Source: CSP1-1 sp035620615
Lineage (GTDB): Archaea; Thermoproteota; Nitrososphaeria; Nitrososphaerales; Nitrosopumilaceae
Length of the DNA stretch: 64,000 nucleotides
NCBI GenBank assembly: GCA_035620615.1
Contig: DASPGM010000010.1
Coordinates: forward strand, 1-64,000
Reading direction: 5' to 3'
Shown: in pieces, positions 51,804 to 61,440 of the stretch
How positions within the stretch are numbered: position 1 is the first letter of the stretch
How the letters are laid out: each line of letters begins with the position of its first letter
Program-made: the position numbers and the translations under genes
The notes under the pieces: model-generated
Seen by the model: only the letters and a program-made list of their open reading frames with translations
The model's database searches: none
What the model was told of the DNA's origin: nothing

Positions 51804-52721
51804 GTGAAATTTCCTCTCTCGAAATTTGTATGGCTTGATGGAAAATATATTCCTGTTGAGAAAGCAAAAGTTCCCATTACTACCCATGCAATTCATTATG
51901 GTACGTCGGTTTTTGAGGGGATTCGAGCATACTGGAATACAAAAAATCTTTTCATATTCAGGCTCGAAGATCACATCAGGCGTTTTAGAAATTCTGGAAA
52001 ATTCTATTCCATTTCTTTAAATTTTACTAACAAGCAGATTGAAAATGCCATAATAAATTTATGCAAAAAAAATAAAATGAAAAAAAATTGTTATATTCGA
52101 CCTTTTTATTTTGTAGGAGATTACGGGATTAATCTTCATGTGACAGAAAAAGCTCCAACAATTGTTGCTATCTTTATGTTTCCCTTTGGAGATTTGTTTA
52201 ATAAAAAAGGCATATCTGCAGGAGTGTCTTCATGGAGAAAATTTAGCGTTTCATCAACTCCCCCACAAGCAAAAATGGGAGGTAATTATCTAAATTCAAT
52301 TTTGGCTACTCAAGAGGCAAAAAGAGATGGATTTGATGAAGCCATCCTACTAGATAGACTTGGAAATGTTAGCGAAGCACCAGGAGAAAATATTTTTCTA
52401 GTGTTAAATGATAAGATAATAACTCCTCCGCTTAGCTCTTCGGCATTAGCTGGAATTACCAGGGATTCAATATTAGAATTAGCTAACGATAGAGGGTTTA
52501 AAGTAGATATCAGAGAAGTTTCAAGAAGTGAATTATACATAGCAGATGAAATTTTTCTTTCAGGAACTGCTTCAGAAATAATTCCAATAGTAAAAATTGA
52601 TAGTACTATAGTAGGTAATGGAAAGATTGGAACCATTACTAGTGATTTAATATCAGATTATACGGAAGTAGTTATGAACAGAAACAAAAAATATTCAGAA
52701 TGGCTGACCCCGGTGTACTAA
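51804..52721 (+). CDS. ilvE: branched-chain amino acid aminotransferase
   Basis: 305 aa, PLP fold-type IV. KFVWLDGKYIPVEKAKVPITTHAIHYG and VFEGIRAYW at the N-terminus, Schiff-base lysine in PPQAKMGGNYLNS, DEAILLDRLGNVSEAPGENIF, and the phosphate-binding GITRDSILELA. Likely makes Leu, Ile and Val. GTG start at 51804. It is followed after one base by the oxidoreductase gene, an unusual operon for ilvE. Confidence 0.88.
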   Translation: MKFPLSKFVWLDGKYIPVEKAKVPITTHAIHYGTSVFEGIRAYWNTKNLFIFRLEDHIRRFRNSGKFYSISLNFTNKQIENAIINLCKKNKMKKNCYIRPFYFVGDYGINLHVTEKAPTIVAIFMFPFGDLFNKKGISAGVSSWRKFSVSSTPPQAKMGGNYLNSILATQEAKRDGFDEAILLDRLGNVSEAPGENIFLVLNDKIITPPLSSSALAGITRDSILELANDRGFKVDIREVSRSELYIADEIFLSGTASEIIPIVKIDSTIVGNGKIGTITSDLISDYTEVVMNRNKKYSEWLTPVY

Positions 52722-52722
52722 A

Positions 52723-53658
52723 ATGAAGGTTGCTCAAATTGGAACAGGCGGATGGGGGAAAAATCACTCAAGAATTCTATCACAGTTGGGAGTACTAACA
52801 GCTGTTTGTGATGTAAATAAAGAAAGGAGTAAAGAATACGGGGAAAAGTACTCAGTGAATAGTTATGATTCAGTTGAAACATTAATTGATTCAGAAAAAT
52901 TTGATGCAGCTTTTATCTGTACTCCAACTTCAACACATGCCGAGATCGCTAGTCAACTAATACAAAAAAAGAAAAATGTGTTTATTGAAAAACCTTTAAC
53001 ATATAATTCTGAACAAGGGGAAGATTTACTTCAGCTAGCTAAAAAAAATAATGTTGTAATGACCTGTGGATATATTGAACGATTTAATCCTGCGGTGGGT
53101 TTTGTAAAAGATTATGTGAAATCAAAAAAATATGGTGAACTTGTAATGCTTGAATTTCATCGTGAAAATAGAATGCCACTTCACATTAAAGATGTTGGAA
53201 TAATTTATGATACATCAGTTCATGACATAGACACTGCAATGTGGCTCTTTGATGATACACCACAAGTAGTTTTTGCAAGAGCTGGAAGTATTAAACATAA
53301 ATACGAAGATTTTGCAACCATAATGCTAGGTTTTAAGGATAACAAAGTTGCAATAATTTCTTCTAACTGGATTACTCCAGCTAGAGTAAGAAACTTTAAT
53401 GCAGTTTGTACCGAAGGAATAATTTCAGCAGATTTTATTTCACAAGGAATAAAAATTGAAACTGATAAGGATACTGAAATTCCAAGGAATGAAAAACAGG
53501 AGCCTTTATTATTAGAAATCCAGAATTTTCTAGGAGCAATTGAAGGGAAAAATGAATTAAGAGTAAAACCTAATGAAGCAGTAAATGTTACAAAAATTGC
53601 TGAAGCGTCACTTTTATCTAGCCAAAAGGGCACACCAATTTATCTTGAGTTACAATGA
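52723..53658 (+). CDS. Gfo/Idh/MocA-family oxidoreductase
   Basis: 311 aa NAD(P)-dependent dehydrogenase. GTGGWGKNHSRIL dinucleotide-binding loop, FIEKPLTYN with the catalytic Lys of the EKP motif, and CGYIERFNPAV. With the hexapeptide acyltransferase downstream it resembles WlbA/WlbB-type synthesis of modified nucleotide sugars. The stop overlaps the next start by 4 bp. Confidence 0.85.
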   Translation: MKVAQIGTGGWGKNHSRILSQLGVLTAVCDVNKERSKEYGEKYSVNSYDSVETLIDSEKFDAAFICTPTSTHAEIASQLIQKKKNVFIEKPLTYNSEQGEDLLQLAKKNNVVMTCGYIERFNPAVGFVKDYVKSKKYGELVMLEFHRENRMPLHIKDVGIIYDTSVHDIDTAMWLFDDTPQVVFARAGSIKHKYEDFATIMLGFKDNKVAIISSNWITPARVRNFNAVCTEGIISADFISQGIKIETDKDTEIPRNEKQEPLLLEIQNFLGAIEGKNELRVKPNEAVNVTKIAEASLLSSQKGTPIYLELQ

Positions 53659-53924
53659 ATAAAAAAATGATGAATATCCTTGCTTGTCCTATCGATAAAC
53701 ATTTTCCACTAGAAATTTTTGAATCTAAAATTAAAGATGATGTGATAATTGAGGGAGCTTTGTATTGTACCGATTGTTCTAGGTTCTATCCAATTATTGA
53801 AGAAATTCCAATAATGCTTCCTGACGAATTACGAGATAAAAAACAAGATATGGATTTTCTGAATAACAATCAAGAAAAATTACCTAAGAAAATAATTAAA
53901 GAAGCTTCTCCATGGCATTTATGA
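53655..53924 (+). CDS. Trm112-family (UPF0434-like) zinc protein
   Basis: 89 aa. ILACPIDKHFPLEI at the N-terminus and LYCTDCSRFYPIIEEIPIMLPDE at residues 37-59 are the Trm112 pattern, giving C-x-x-x and C-x2-C zinc ligands. Trm112 activates several tRNA, rRNA and protein methyltransferases, so it may serve partners outside this operon. Confidence 0.83.
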   Translation: MNKKMMNILACPIDKHFPLEIFESKIKDDVIIEGALYCTDCSRFYPIIEEIPIMLPDELRDKKQDMDFLNNNQEKLPKKIIKEASPWHL

Positions 53925-53930
53925 GATATT

Positions 53931-54407
53931 TTGGTTACTAATTTTATATCTACTAAAGCAAAAATTGGAAAAAATGTTAAGATTTGGCATTTTACCTATG
54001 TTGGAGATAATACAGAAATTGGAAATAATGTAAAAATTGGTTCATTGGTTCATATTGATTACAACGTAAAGATAGGAGATAATTCTTTGATAGAAGGAGC
54101 AGTATACATTCCACCACTATCACGTATAGGCAAAAATGTTTTCATTGGTCCTGCTGCTGTTCTTACCAATGACCCATATCCCCCTAGTGGGAAGATGATT
54201 GGTGTGATAATTGAAGATGGGGCAATAATTGGTTCACGTGCGGTAATTAAAGCTGGAGTCACCATAGGCAAAAATAGCGTAGTAGCAATGGGTTCTGTAG
54301 TTACAAAAAATGTTCGGCCTAACACAGTTGTTGTAGGGGTTCCAGCAAAAGAAAGATACTCAAGAGAAGAATATGATAAAAAACAAAAAAAATGGAGTTC
54401 TAGCTAA
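53931..54407 (+). CDS. left-handed beta-helix (hexapeptide) acetyltransferase
   Basis: 158 aa, built of hexapeptide repeats (NVKIWHFTYVGDNTEIGNNVKIGSLVHI..., and GVTIGKNSVVAMGSVVTKNV). The C-terminal VVVGVPAKERY is typical of WbpD/WlbB-like amino-sugar N-acetyltransferases. TTG start 6 bp after the Trm112 gene. Likely acts on nucleotide sugars for surface glycans. Confidence 0.85.
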   Translation: MVTNFISTKAKIGKNVKIWHFTYVGDNTEIGNNVKIGSLVHIDYNVKIGDNSLIEGAVYIPPLSRIGKNVFIGPAAVLTNDPYPPSGKMIGVIIEDGAIIGSRAVIKAGVTIGKNSVVAMGSVVTKNVRPNTVVVGVPAKERYSREEYDKKQKKWSSS

Positions 54408-54636
54408 CCTTTAGCTGAGAGCGAAATATCCAATTCTTTACTTTTGATAAAATAAAAATCCAAGATATAACCAAACCAATTGAGACAATACCTTTCAATA
54501 AAGATGAAATTATCAAATCGAATTCACCATATCCAGATATTTCTACTGGTGCAAGAATGAGCACAGATATGCCTCCTCCAATAATAATTAAGATCCACAT
54601 TGCAAAAATAAATACAAAAATTGTTAAACCACTCAA
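54400..54636 (-). CDS. small membrane protein, two TM segments
   Basis: 78 aa; hydrophobic segments at about 4-28 and 44-66. No family recognised. Overlaps the glycosyltransferase stop by 4 bp, so it is the last gene of the leftward GINS-MCM-Hel308 operon. Overlaps the convergent acyltransferase end by 8 bp. Confidence 0.6.
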   Translation of the reverse strand: MSGLTIFVFIFAMWILIIIGGGISVLILAPVEISGYGEFDLIISSLLKGIVSIGLVISWIFILSKVKNWIFRSQLKVS

Positions 54637-55628
54637 ATTGAAATCTCCATCATAAATGCAGTAATTACGGCTAAAATACCTGAAAAAATAGTGAGTTTGA
54701 AAATAACATATCCAATCTCTTTTTCGGTTAGTGGTCCACTTCCAGAAAGAATTAATCTTACCAAAGTTACACTTGCGTCTTTATCTGAGGTTGCTTTAAG
54801 CTTGAAATCTTCTGTTAATGAAACTGGTTTTGCTTTAATTTCTCTATGTTCAACAATTCGTTTCATACTAGAAAGGAATAAGAAAGAGTTGATAATTGCA
54901 GGACCAAGAGCTATTGCTGCAATAACCTCGACTTGTCCTACGATAGCTATTGCCCCATACATTGCACCTAGTGTTAGGGCACCTGAATCTCCAGGAAAAA
55001 TTTTACTTGGAAATTTATGATATTTGTAAAATGCCAAAGATGTAAAAACTAAGATTAGACTGATAAGAGCAATTTCATAATTCTGTAAAATAATTAGGGA
55101 AATTGTAAGAGTGGTTCCAGCAATTACCATAAAACCACTGGCAACACCATTTAAAACATCTATTGAATTGATAGTATTACCAGTAATTGAAATCATTATG
55201 ACAATAACTCCAAGATAAAGAAGAGGAATCTTAACATCGCCAAATAAAGGAAATGAAAGATCAGAATCATAAGCACCAAGCAAAATTATCGGAATTGCTG
55301 TTGCAGCAAGTGCTAATGGTTTAAACCAGCCACCCATGACTTTTCGGTCATCGATTAGTCCTACAAAAAATGCCAAAATAGTAGTAAGCAGAATTGCTAT
55401 GATTTCCATCATGGGGAAAAATGCATAAAGAACAATTCCAGAAATCAATATCCCTGGCAAAATGGATAATCCACCAGGTCTAGCAACCATCGCACCACCT
55501 TTCCTGTGATAATCCTTAACAACACTATTTCTTTTTTCCAGGGCTTTAATCAAAAAAGGAGTAATTACAAATACAGTCAAAAATGCCAAAGCTGAAACAA
55601 TTATGGCTGCTATTATTTGGTGTTCCAA
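54633..55628 (-). CDS. GT4-family polyprenyl-phosphate sugar-1-phosphate transferase
   Basis: 331 aa, about ten membrane helices. GLIDDRKVMGGWFKP with the catalytic Asp pair and NTINSIDVLNGVASG, the MraY/WecA-family signatures. Likely transfers GlcNAc-1-phosphate (or similar) to dolichol phosphate as the first step of N-glycan assembly (AglH-like). Directly follows the Hel308 gene. Confidence 0.87.
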   Translation of the reverse strand: MEHQIIAAIIVSALAFLTVFVITPFLIKALEKRNSVVKDYHRKGGAMVARPGGLSILPGILISGIVLYAFFPMMEIIAILLTTILAFFVGLIDDRKVMGGWFKPLALAATAIPIILLGAYDSDLSFPLFGDVKIPLLYLGVIVIMISITGNTINSIDVLNGVASGFMVIAGTTLTISLIILQNYEIALISLILVFTSLAFYKYHKFPSKIFPGDSGALTLGAMYGAIAIVGQVEVIAAIALGPAIINSFLFLSSMKRIVEHREIKAKPVSLTEDFKLKATSDKDASVTLVRLILSGSGPLTEKEIGYVIFKLTIFSGILAVITAFMMEISI

Positions 55629-57755
55629 TTATGTACCTTTTTGTAATTGAGACTTAATGTTATCTGCAAGTGTCGAACCAATTTTATCAATTTCTGCTAA
55701 TTTTTTAACCGGAATTTTAGATAGTTCTTCAAGGGTTTTAATTCCATTATTATACAATTTACGGGCACGAATTCTTCCTATTCCCTTGATTTTTACAAGA
55801 TCAATTAATTCCTCTCGGATTCCATAGATGATCCTTTTTCTTAGAATATCTAGTTCTTCAAGTAGATCTTCACAATCTGCTTGTTTAGCTAATTCACGAA
55901 GACAATAAATCAACCATTCAGCAGTTTGCGTCATTCGGTGCATATCTCCAGATTCAATTTTTAGATTATCAGAAAGGGAGATTTCAGATGATTCAGTAAT
56001 CCATGATTGTAATGCCATTAAACTACGTGAACAATCGTATTCTGAAATTGGTTGAATTAGTTCAGAAGAATAATTTTCTAGCATTACACCTAGGTTTTCA
56101 TGATCTTTGATTCGCAAAGAAAATTTTGGAAAAAACTCTTCACAGTTAGTTATCAGATGTAAGAATCCAAAAGTATGTTTTCTTCCTTTTGTAACAATTT
56201 CCAATGCATCTCTAAAGTGGGTTGCAGTAATTGGATCAATATAGATCTTGGAAACTTTTTTCCCAAATTCTGTTGCTACAAATCTTTCTCCTTTTTTTAT
56301 GATGAATTTCTCTGTTAAAAGAAATTTTGTTGCAATGTCAATTCCAAATTTTATTGTTGATTTACTAGATTGTAAACCACCTAATGTTTTTAAAAAGAAA
56401 TCTAAAATTTCATCTTTTTTTATTCCAGGATTTGTAACTATTAAACTCAATACATGGATTCTAAGTGATTTATCATCGGTAATCTTTGATTCAATTGGTT
56501 CAGGTTCACCATTTACATAATAATCAATTAATTCTGAGCTATTGTAATTTCCAACAATTATCGCTTCACCGTAATCATCGTATTGAGGTCTACCAGCTCT
56601 TCCACAAAGTTGTTTGTATTCTAATATGCTAATTGGTCTATTTCCACCTGCACGTGAGTTATATCTACTAATACTTGAAATAACAACTCTTCTGGCTGGA
56701 AGATTAACACCAGCTGCTAATGTGGGTGTTGCTGCAAGAAGTTTAATTCTTCCGTTTCTAAATTCTGTTTCTATTGTTTGCCTGCAATTTGGATTAAGCC
56801 CCGCATGATGAAAGGCTACTCCTTTTTTTACTAATCCAGCAAGTGTTTTTACTAATTCAGTGTGTTCATTATGCTCTAGGATTTTTTGTGAAATTTTTTC
56901 TAGTTCGTCTAATTCTTTTTTTTTAAGAGAATTTAAGATTGCATCTGAGGCTTTTATTGCCAAGGAAGATGATCTAGTTCTAGTTTCGGCAAAAAGTAAA
57001 GACTGGCCTCCTTCCTTTACTGATTCAATTCCTAAATCAACAGGTTTTCCTCTAACACTTGCTTCAACTTCAAATTCTCTACCATCATTCATTATTACTG
57101 AACTTCCATCATAAACTCCTTCATAAAGTGGAACGGGTCTCCATTCACTTGAAACTGTTTTACAATCTAACCACTCTGATAATTCATCTACATTTGTAAT
57201 AGTAGCACTAAGTGCTAAAATCTGCGGTTTACTTTCTAATAGTTTTAATTTTGTCAATACAACTTCTAGAGTTTGACCTCTATCTTCATCTCCTATAAGA
57301 TGAATTTCATCAGCAATAACTAGCCCAACATCCTCAATCCATTCTGGACCATGACGAATTATTGAATCCATTTTTTCATTTGTTAAAATTAGAACATCGC
57401 TATTTTCCAATCCTTTATCTAAAGATTCAAAATCTCCAGTAGAAATTTGGACGTTGATCTTTTTTCCTAAATCTAATGATTCAAATTTTTTAAACTCTGA
57501 AAATTTTTCGGAGGCTAATGCCCGTAGAGGACTAAGATAAATTACTTTACCGTTATTTGTTGAAAGATAGTTTATCATAGCTAGAATTGCAATTAGTGTT
57601 TTTCCACTTGCTGTAGGTGCAGAAACTAGAATGTTTTCACCATCTAATAATCCTGCAGTAATGCTTTCTTCTTGAGGTGGATAAAGCTCTTCATATCCCT
57701 CCTTTTTTAGAAAATCAATTGCTGTTTTAGAGAGTTTTAGTTCAGATATCTTCAT
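55629..57755 (-). CDS. Hel308-type DNA helicase
   Basis: 708 aa superfamily 2 Ski2-like 3'-5' helicase acting at stalled forks. Walker A TASGKT at about 50-55, DEIH box, SATI motif III, and GVNLPARRVVISS (motif V) with QLCGRAGRPQ (motif VI). The C-terminus has helix-hairpin-helix sequences (LVKIKGIGRIRARKLYNNGI, KIGSTLA). Overlaps the mcm stop by 4 bp, so it is coupled with the replicative helicase. Confidence 0.94.
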   Translation of the reverse strand: MKISELKLSKTAIDFLKKEGYEELYPPQEESITAGLLDGENILVSAPTASGKTLIAILAMINYLSTNNGKVIYLSPLRALASEKFSEFKKFESLDLGKKINVQISTGDFESLDKGLENSDVLILTNEKMDSIIRHGPEWIEDVGLVIADEIHLIGDEDRGQTLEVVLTKLKLLESKPQILALSATITNVDELSEWLDCKTVSSEWRPVPLYEGVYDGSSVIMNDGREFEVEASVRGKPVDLGIESVKEGGQSLLFAETRTRSSSLAIKASDAILNSLKKKELDELEKISQKILEHNEHTELVKTLAGLVKKGVAFHHAGLNPNCRQTIETEFRNGRIKLLAATPTLAAGVNLPARRVVISSISRYNSRAGGNRPISILEYKQLCGRAGRPQYDDYGEAIIVGNYNSSELIDYYVNGEPEPIESKITDDKSLRIHVLSLIVTNPGIKKDEILDFFLKTLGGLQSSKSTIKFGIDIATKFLLTEKFIIKKGERFVATEFGKKVSKIYIDPITATHFRDALEIVTKGRKHTFGFLHLITNCEEFFPKFSLRIKDHENLGVMLENYSSELIQPISEYDCSRSLMALQSWITESSEISLSDNLKIESGDMHRMTQTAEWLIYCLRELAKQADCEDLLEELDILRKRIIYGIREELIDLVKIKGIGRIRARKLYNNGIKTLEELSKIPVKKLAEIDKIGSTLADNIKSQLQKGT

Positions 57756-59836
57756 ACTCGGTTATAATGACCGGGTTTGGATTCATAAATAGATGCCTCA
57801 CGAAGCATTCTTCTGAGATAGTTTCTAGCCTCTTCTTCCGTAAATTTGCCAGATTTTACTAGTTCTTTTATGAATAATTTCTCTTCCACAGCCATCTTGT
57901 TGTCACCCTCTAGCGATTTTAGAACATCCATGAAGAGTTGCATTTTTGAGACTTCACTATGAGCCCTTCCTTGAAGCACACCAAGATCCACTTTGCCAGT
58001 ATTTACATCAACACCAGCATCTCGAAGCATACTTTCGATTAAGAATATTGCACGTTCTGCATCTTCTGCTTCTACTTGGTCTTTCATCAACAAACGTGCT
58101 CGTGCAGTAGCAAGTCTGATTAAACCTTCCAATTGTCTTGGTGTAACAGTAATCATTTCTTCTGACTCTACATTTCTCATTTTCATATAGTAATCCAGAA
58201 TCTTATCTTCAGCTTCTTTTGTAAGAACAGGATTGATTCTTTTAGAATATGATAAATATTTTGTAAGAATATCTGAATCAATTAGAGAGCGTGTATCATT
58301 TCCACCGGGAGTATACAAATTAATGATGTGTTTTGCAATTCTAGAATCTTTTTCTTTTGAAGGAATATCTCTTACAACAAAAATTAAATCAAATCTTGTT
58401 AAGAGAGGAATTGGAAGATTTACATTTTCTGTAATATTTTTGAATGGATCATATTTTCCATACATTGGATTGGCAGCAGCAAGAATAGATGTTCTTGCAT
58501 TAAGGGTAGCTACAATTCCTCCCTTTGCAATGCTAGCTGATTGTTGTTCCATAACTTCATGTAGTGCACTTCTATCTTCTGGTTTCATTTTATCAAATTC
58601 ATCTATGCAAACTAGACCTTGGTCACCAAGAACTACGGCTCCAGCTTCTAGCATCATGATTCCAGATTTATCGCGAACAACTGCTGCAGTAAGACCAGCA
58701 GCAGTAGATCCTCTTCCAGATGTGTATAATCCTCTAGGAGCGATTCGTGCACAAAACTTTAACATTTCACTTTTTGCAGTACCAGGATCTCCTACCAAAA
58801 AGATGTTAATGTCTCCTCTTATCTTAGTTCCATCTTGAAGTAATCTTTGTGTAGAGCCTGCAATTAGCAACAAAATTGCTTCTTTAATTAGAGTATGACC
58901 TTGAATATGTGGAGCAAATGAATCAACTAATCTATTATAAATATCTGGATTTCCAGAAAGTGATCTAATTATTTTTTCTTCTTCTGGAGATACTTCCTCT
59001 CGTTCAGTCTTCCTTGATGTTTTTGAACCCCTTCCCCCAAGAAACTCTACATTATTTCCATCGATTCGTAATCTGTATAACCCACTGGTAGATCTTGCAC
59101 CAACAAAATATTCTTGTTCAATTCTAACGATACCTGTAAGAATTATTCTGTCTCCGGGTCTTGCATTGTCAACTAGATCTTGTTTTATTGTGACGTCCAC
59201 ATAGTGAGGTAATTGACCTGGAGGCAAATCCTCAGGTAATTCTTGTAATCTAGCAATTTGAAAATCGATAAATCTGCTTTTGTCAGGTTGAATCGTAAAT
59301 TCTTTACTTGTACATTTTGGGTCAACTCCACAACGATATAGAGGAGGTACAGTCATTCCTTTTTCTAAAGTGATATGAAATTCATGATCATTGCTACATT
59401 TGTAAGTAATTTCTTTTGCTAATGGTTTAACTTCAGATGATCTTACGACCATTCCGGAAACACTAGTCATCTTATTAATTATTTCAGCATTAATTTGGCG
59501 AAGGCTTCTCTGAACAGGATAGTTTACAATTCTTGCTCTGATTTCCTCTTTAATTTTGGTAGCGTATTGTGGGAATCTTTCTTGTAAGATTTCTTTAATA
59601 GCTCTAGAAAAGGCTGCTAGAATTTCATCTGGATTTTGATTAAATTTTGATTCTATTTGAGGATGTGAAACCAAGTCATTATAGTCTACAACGATAAATT
59701 TTGCACTTTTTGGCATCATCTGGTCAATTTGTTCAACATAAGTGAAAGTTCCTTGCTTATCCTTATGGCGTTTAAGGAATTCTTTTACTTCGTCAGATAG
59801 AGCTGATTTACTAAATTTGGTTTCTAATGCAGTCAT
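57752..59836 (-). CDS. mcm: MCM replicative DNA helicase
   Basis: 694 aa. N-terminal domain with a zinc site (CSNDHEFH ... CGVDPKC), OB-fold hairpins, then the AAA+ module: Walker A GDPGTAKS, Walker B CIDEFDKM, sensor 1 AAANP and arginine finger region LTRFDLIF. C-terminal winged helix at the end. Unwinds DNA 3'-5' as a ring. Coupled by 4-bp overlaps to GINS upstream and Hel308 downstream. No intein. Confidence 0.96.
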   Translation of the reverse strand: MTALETKFSKSALSDEVKEFLKRHKDKQGTFTYVEQIDQMMPKSAKFIVVDYNDLVSHPQIESKFNQNPDEILAAFSRAIKEILQERFPQYATKIKEEIRARIVNYPVQRSLRQINAEIINKMTSVSGMVVRSSEVKPLAKEITYKCSNDHEFHITLEKGMTVPPLYRCGVDPKCTSKEFTIQPDKSRFIDFQIARLQELPEDLPPGQLPHYVDVTIKQDLVDNARPGDRIILTGIVRIEQEYFVGARSTSGLYRLRIDGNNVEFLGGRGSKTSRKTEREEVSPEEEKIIRSLSGNPDIYNRLVDSFAPHIQGHTLIKEAILLLIAGSTQRLLQDGTKIRGDINIFLVGDPGTAKSEMLKFCARIAPRGLYTSGRGSTAAGLTAAVVRDKSGIMMLEAGAVVLGDQGLVCIDEFDKMKPEDRSALHEVMEQQSASIAKGGIVATLNARTSILAAANPMYGKYDPFKNITENVNLPIPLLTRFDLIFVVRDIPSKEKDSRIAKHIINLYTPGGNDTRSLIDSDILTKYLSYSKRINPVLTKEAEDKILDYYMKMRNVESEEMITVTPRQLEGLIRLATARARLLMKDQVEAEDAERAIFLIESMLRDAGVDVNTGKVDLGVLQGRAHSEVSKMQLFMDVLKSLEGDNKMAVEEKLFIKELVKSGKFTEEEARNYLRRMLREASIYESKPGHYNRV

Positions 59837-60351
59837 TTTTTATCTCCTAGAATTTGTTTTTTAAAGTCAATTGATGTGTTGTAAATTTTTTCATAGAACG
59901 ATCTTTCCTCTAAGGTCAACTTTTGACTCAAATCTGCAGTTAATTTCGAAGAGTCAGCTAGATGAATAATTTTACCTTGTCTTTTACGCACAAGTGAGTT
60001 TAGCATGCTTTGGACTTTATCAAAATCATCTTTTGGTAATTTTTTCATATATGAAAGCAGTCGTACGTAAAAATGTGGTTCGAGTGTTGCAAGCTCAAAT
60101 TCACCTTGGACATTTTCCTTTACAGTAGCTTGCTTGAGCTCAACTACCATATCAGGTTCCTCAATAGTTACATGTTTTTCATTTTCTAGAACATTAGCAA
60201 TCCATCTTGGAATATTGAGAATTTCTCCTTGTTTTCCTTCTACATCTACATTTGAGACGTTTATTTTTATATCATGGAGAAAGGTTACCTTAACATCCTC
60301 TAGTTCATATCCTGTATTATGGACCTTTGAGAGATCTGTACTATTGAGCAT
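59833..60351 (-). CDS. GINS complex subunit
   Basis: 172 aa. The order is a small beta domain (GEILNIPRWIANVLENEKHVTI) followed by a helical domain with FYVRLLSYMKKLPKDDF and RKRQGKIIHLAD. Beta-before-alpha order is that of Gins23 (Psf2/Psf3), though RxGKIIxLA also recalls Gins51. Works with MCM and Cdc45/RecJ in the replicative helicase. First gene of the operon, overlapping mcm by 4 bp. Confidence 0.8.
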   Translation of the reverse strand: MLNSTDLSKVHNTGYELEDVKVTFLHDIKINVSNVDVEGKQGEILNIPRWIANVLENEKHVTIEEPDMVVELKQATVKENVQGEFELATLEPHFYVRLLSYMKKLPKDDFDKVQSMLNSLVRKRQGKIIHLADSSKLTADLSQKLTLEERSFYEKIYNTSIDFKKQILGDKK

Positions 60352-60355
60352 GTAA

Positions 60356-60431
60356 GATCAGTGATCCCCTATAAGATCGTGATGAATCGGATCGATCAAT
60401 TCTGTTCACAAAAAGGTGAGATCAATTGATC
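60356..60431. promoter_or_regulatory. GATC cluster in the divergent GINS-mcm / rfcS control region
   Basis: Seven GATC tetramers in 76 bp (60356, 60363, 60375, 60390, 60394, 60420, 60428), including the 12-bp palindrome GATCAATTGATC at 60420-60431. This is far denser than chance. The cluster lies between the divergent starts of two replication transcription units and may be a regulator site or methylation target. Confidence 0.45.
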
Positions 60432-60480
60432 CTCTTAAAAGTCAACTATTTAGTGTAGGTTGAGCATTGGGTAGATTGGA

Positions 60481-61437
60481 ATGTCAGTTTCTAATTTAAT
60501 GTGGGTTGAAAAATATCGTCCACATAAGATAGTAGAACTAGTCGATCAGAAAGAAATTGTTGGTAGTATTAAAGCACTTTTAAAAAACCCGCCTGAAATG
60601 CCTCATCTTCTGTTCTCAGGTTCTGCAGGAGTTGGAAAAACCACTCTGGCTCTTTGCCTTTCCCAAGAGATACTAGGAGAACATTGGAAGGACAATACTT
60701 TGGAGCTAAATGCATCCGATGAAAGAGGAATCAATATGGTAAGGGATAGAGTCAAAATGTTTTCCAGATACGCGGGACTAGATTCTAAGATTCCATTTAA
60801 AATCATAATTTTAGATGAAGCCGATGAGATGACTTCGGATGCTCAGACAGCTCTACGAAGAATTATTGAAGATACTGCAAAAATTTGTAGATTTATTCTG
60901 ATCGCTAATAATATTTCAAAAATCATAGATCCAATCCAAAGTAGATGTGCGGTTTTTAAATTTTCAACGATTCCAGAAAAAGATGTAATTTCTCATCTAA
61001 AAGAAATATCAAAAAAAGAAAAAATAAAATCTGATGAAAAAGGACTGGCTGCAATTTATGAATACTCAGAAGGGGACCTAAGACATGCTATCAATTTACT
61101 TCAAGCAACAGCTAGTTTGGGAGATATAACTGAAATAAATGTAAAAAAATCTGCTGGACTAACAAAAATCAACGATGTAGATATTGTTTTAAAACTAGCA
61201 CTAGATGGAAAAATTTCCGATGCACGAAATAAAATGATTGAATTAATCAAAGTTTATGGAATGTCAGAATCTGATTTTCTAAAATATATTAATGCGGCAG
61301 TGTACAAAACAAAGAACAAAAATCTAAGCGAAATTGTTCAGACGATAGCAAAATATGATTTTAGAATTCTGAGTGGGTCCAATTCGGAAATTCAATTATC
61401 TGCACTTTTAGCAGAATTATCCAAGTTTGGAAAATAA
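60481..61437 (+). CDS. rfcS: replication factor C small subunit
   Basis: 318 aa AAA+ clamp-loader subunit. MWVEKYRPHKIVELVDQ (RFC box), Walker A GSAGVGKTT, LNASDERGI, Walker B ILDEADEM, sensor 1 AANNIS, and the SRC motif (QSRCAVF). Forms the pentamer with RfcL (31964). An internal Met (residue 7) is an alternative start. Ends 3 bp before the convergent tRNA-Ser. Confidence 0.96.
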   Translation: MSVSNLMWVEKYRPHKIVELVDQKEIVGSIKALLKNPPEMPHLLFSGSAGVGKTTLALCLSQEILGEHWKDNTLELNASDERGINMVRDRVKMFSRYAGLDSKIPFKIIILDEADEMTSDAQTALRRIIEDTAKICRFILIANNISKIIDPIQSRCAVFKFSTIPEKDVISHLKEISKKEKIKSDEKGLAAIYEYSEGDLRHAINLLQATASLGDITEINVKKSAGLTKINDVDIVLKLALDGKISDARNKMIELIKVYGMSESDFLKYINAAVYKTKNKNLSEIVQTIAKYDFRILSGSNSEIQLSALLAELSKFGK

Positions 61438-61440
61438 AGG

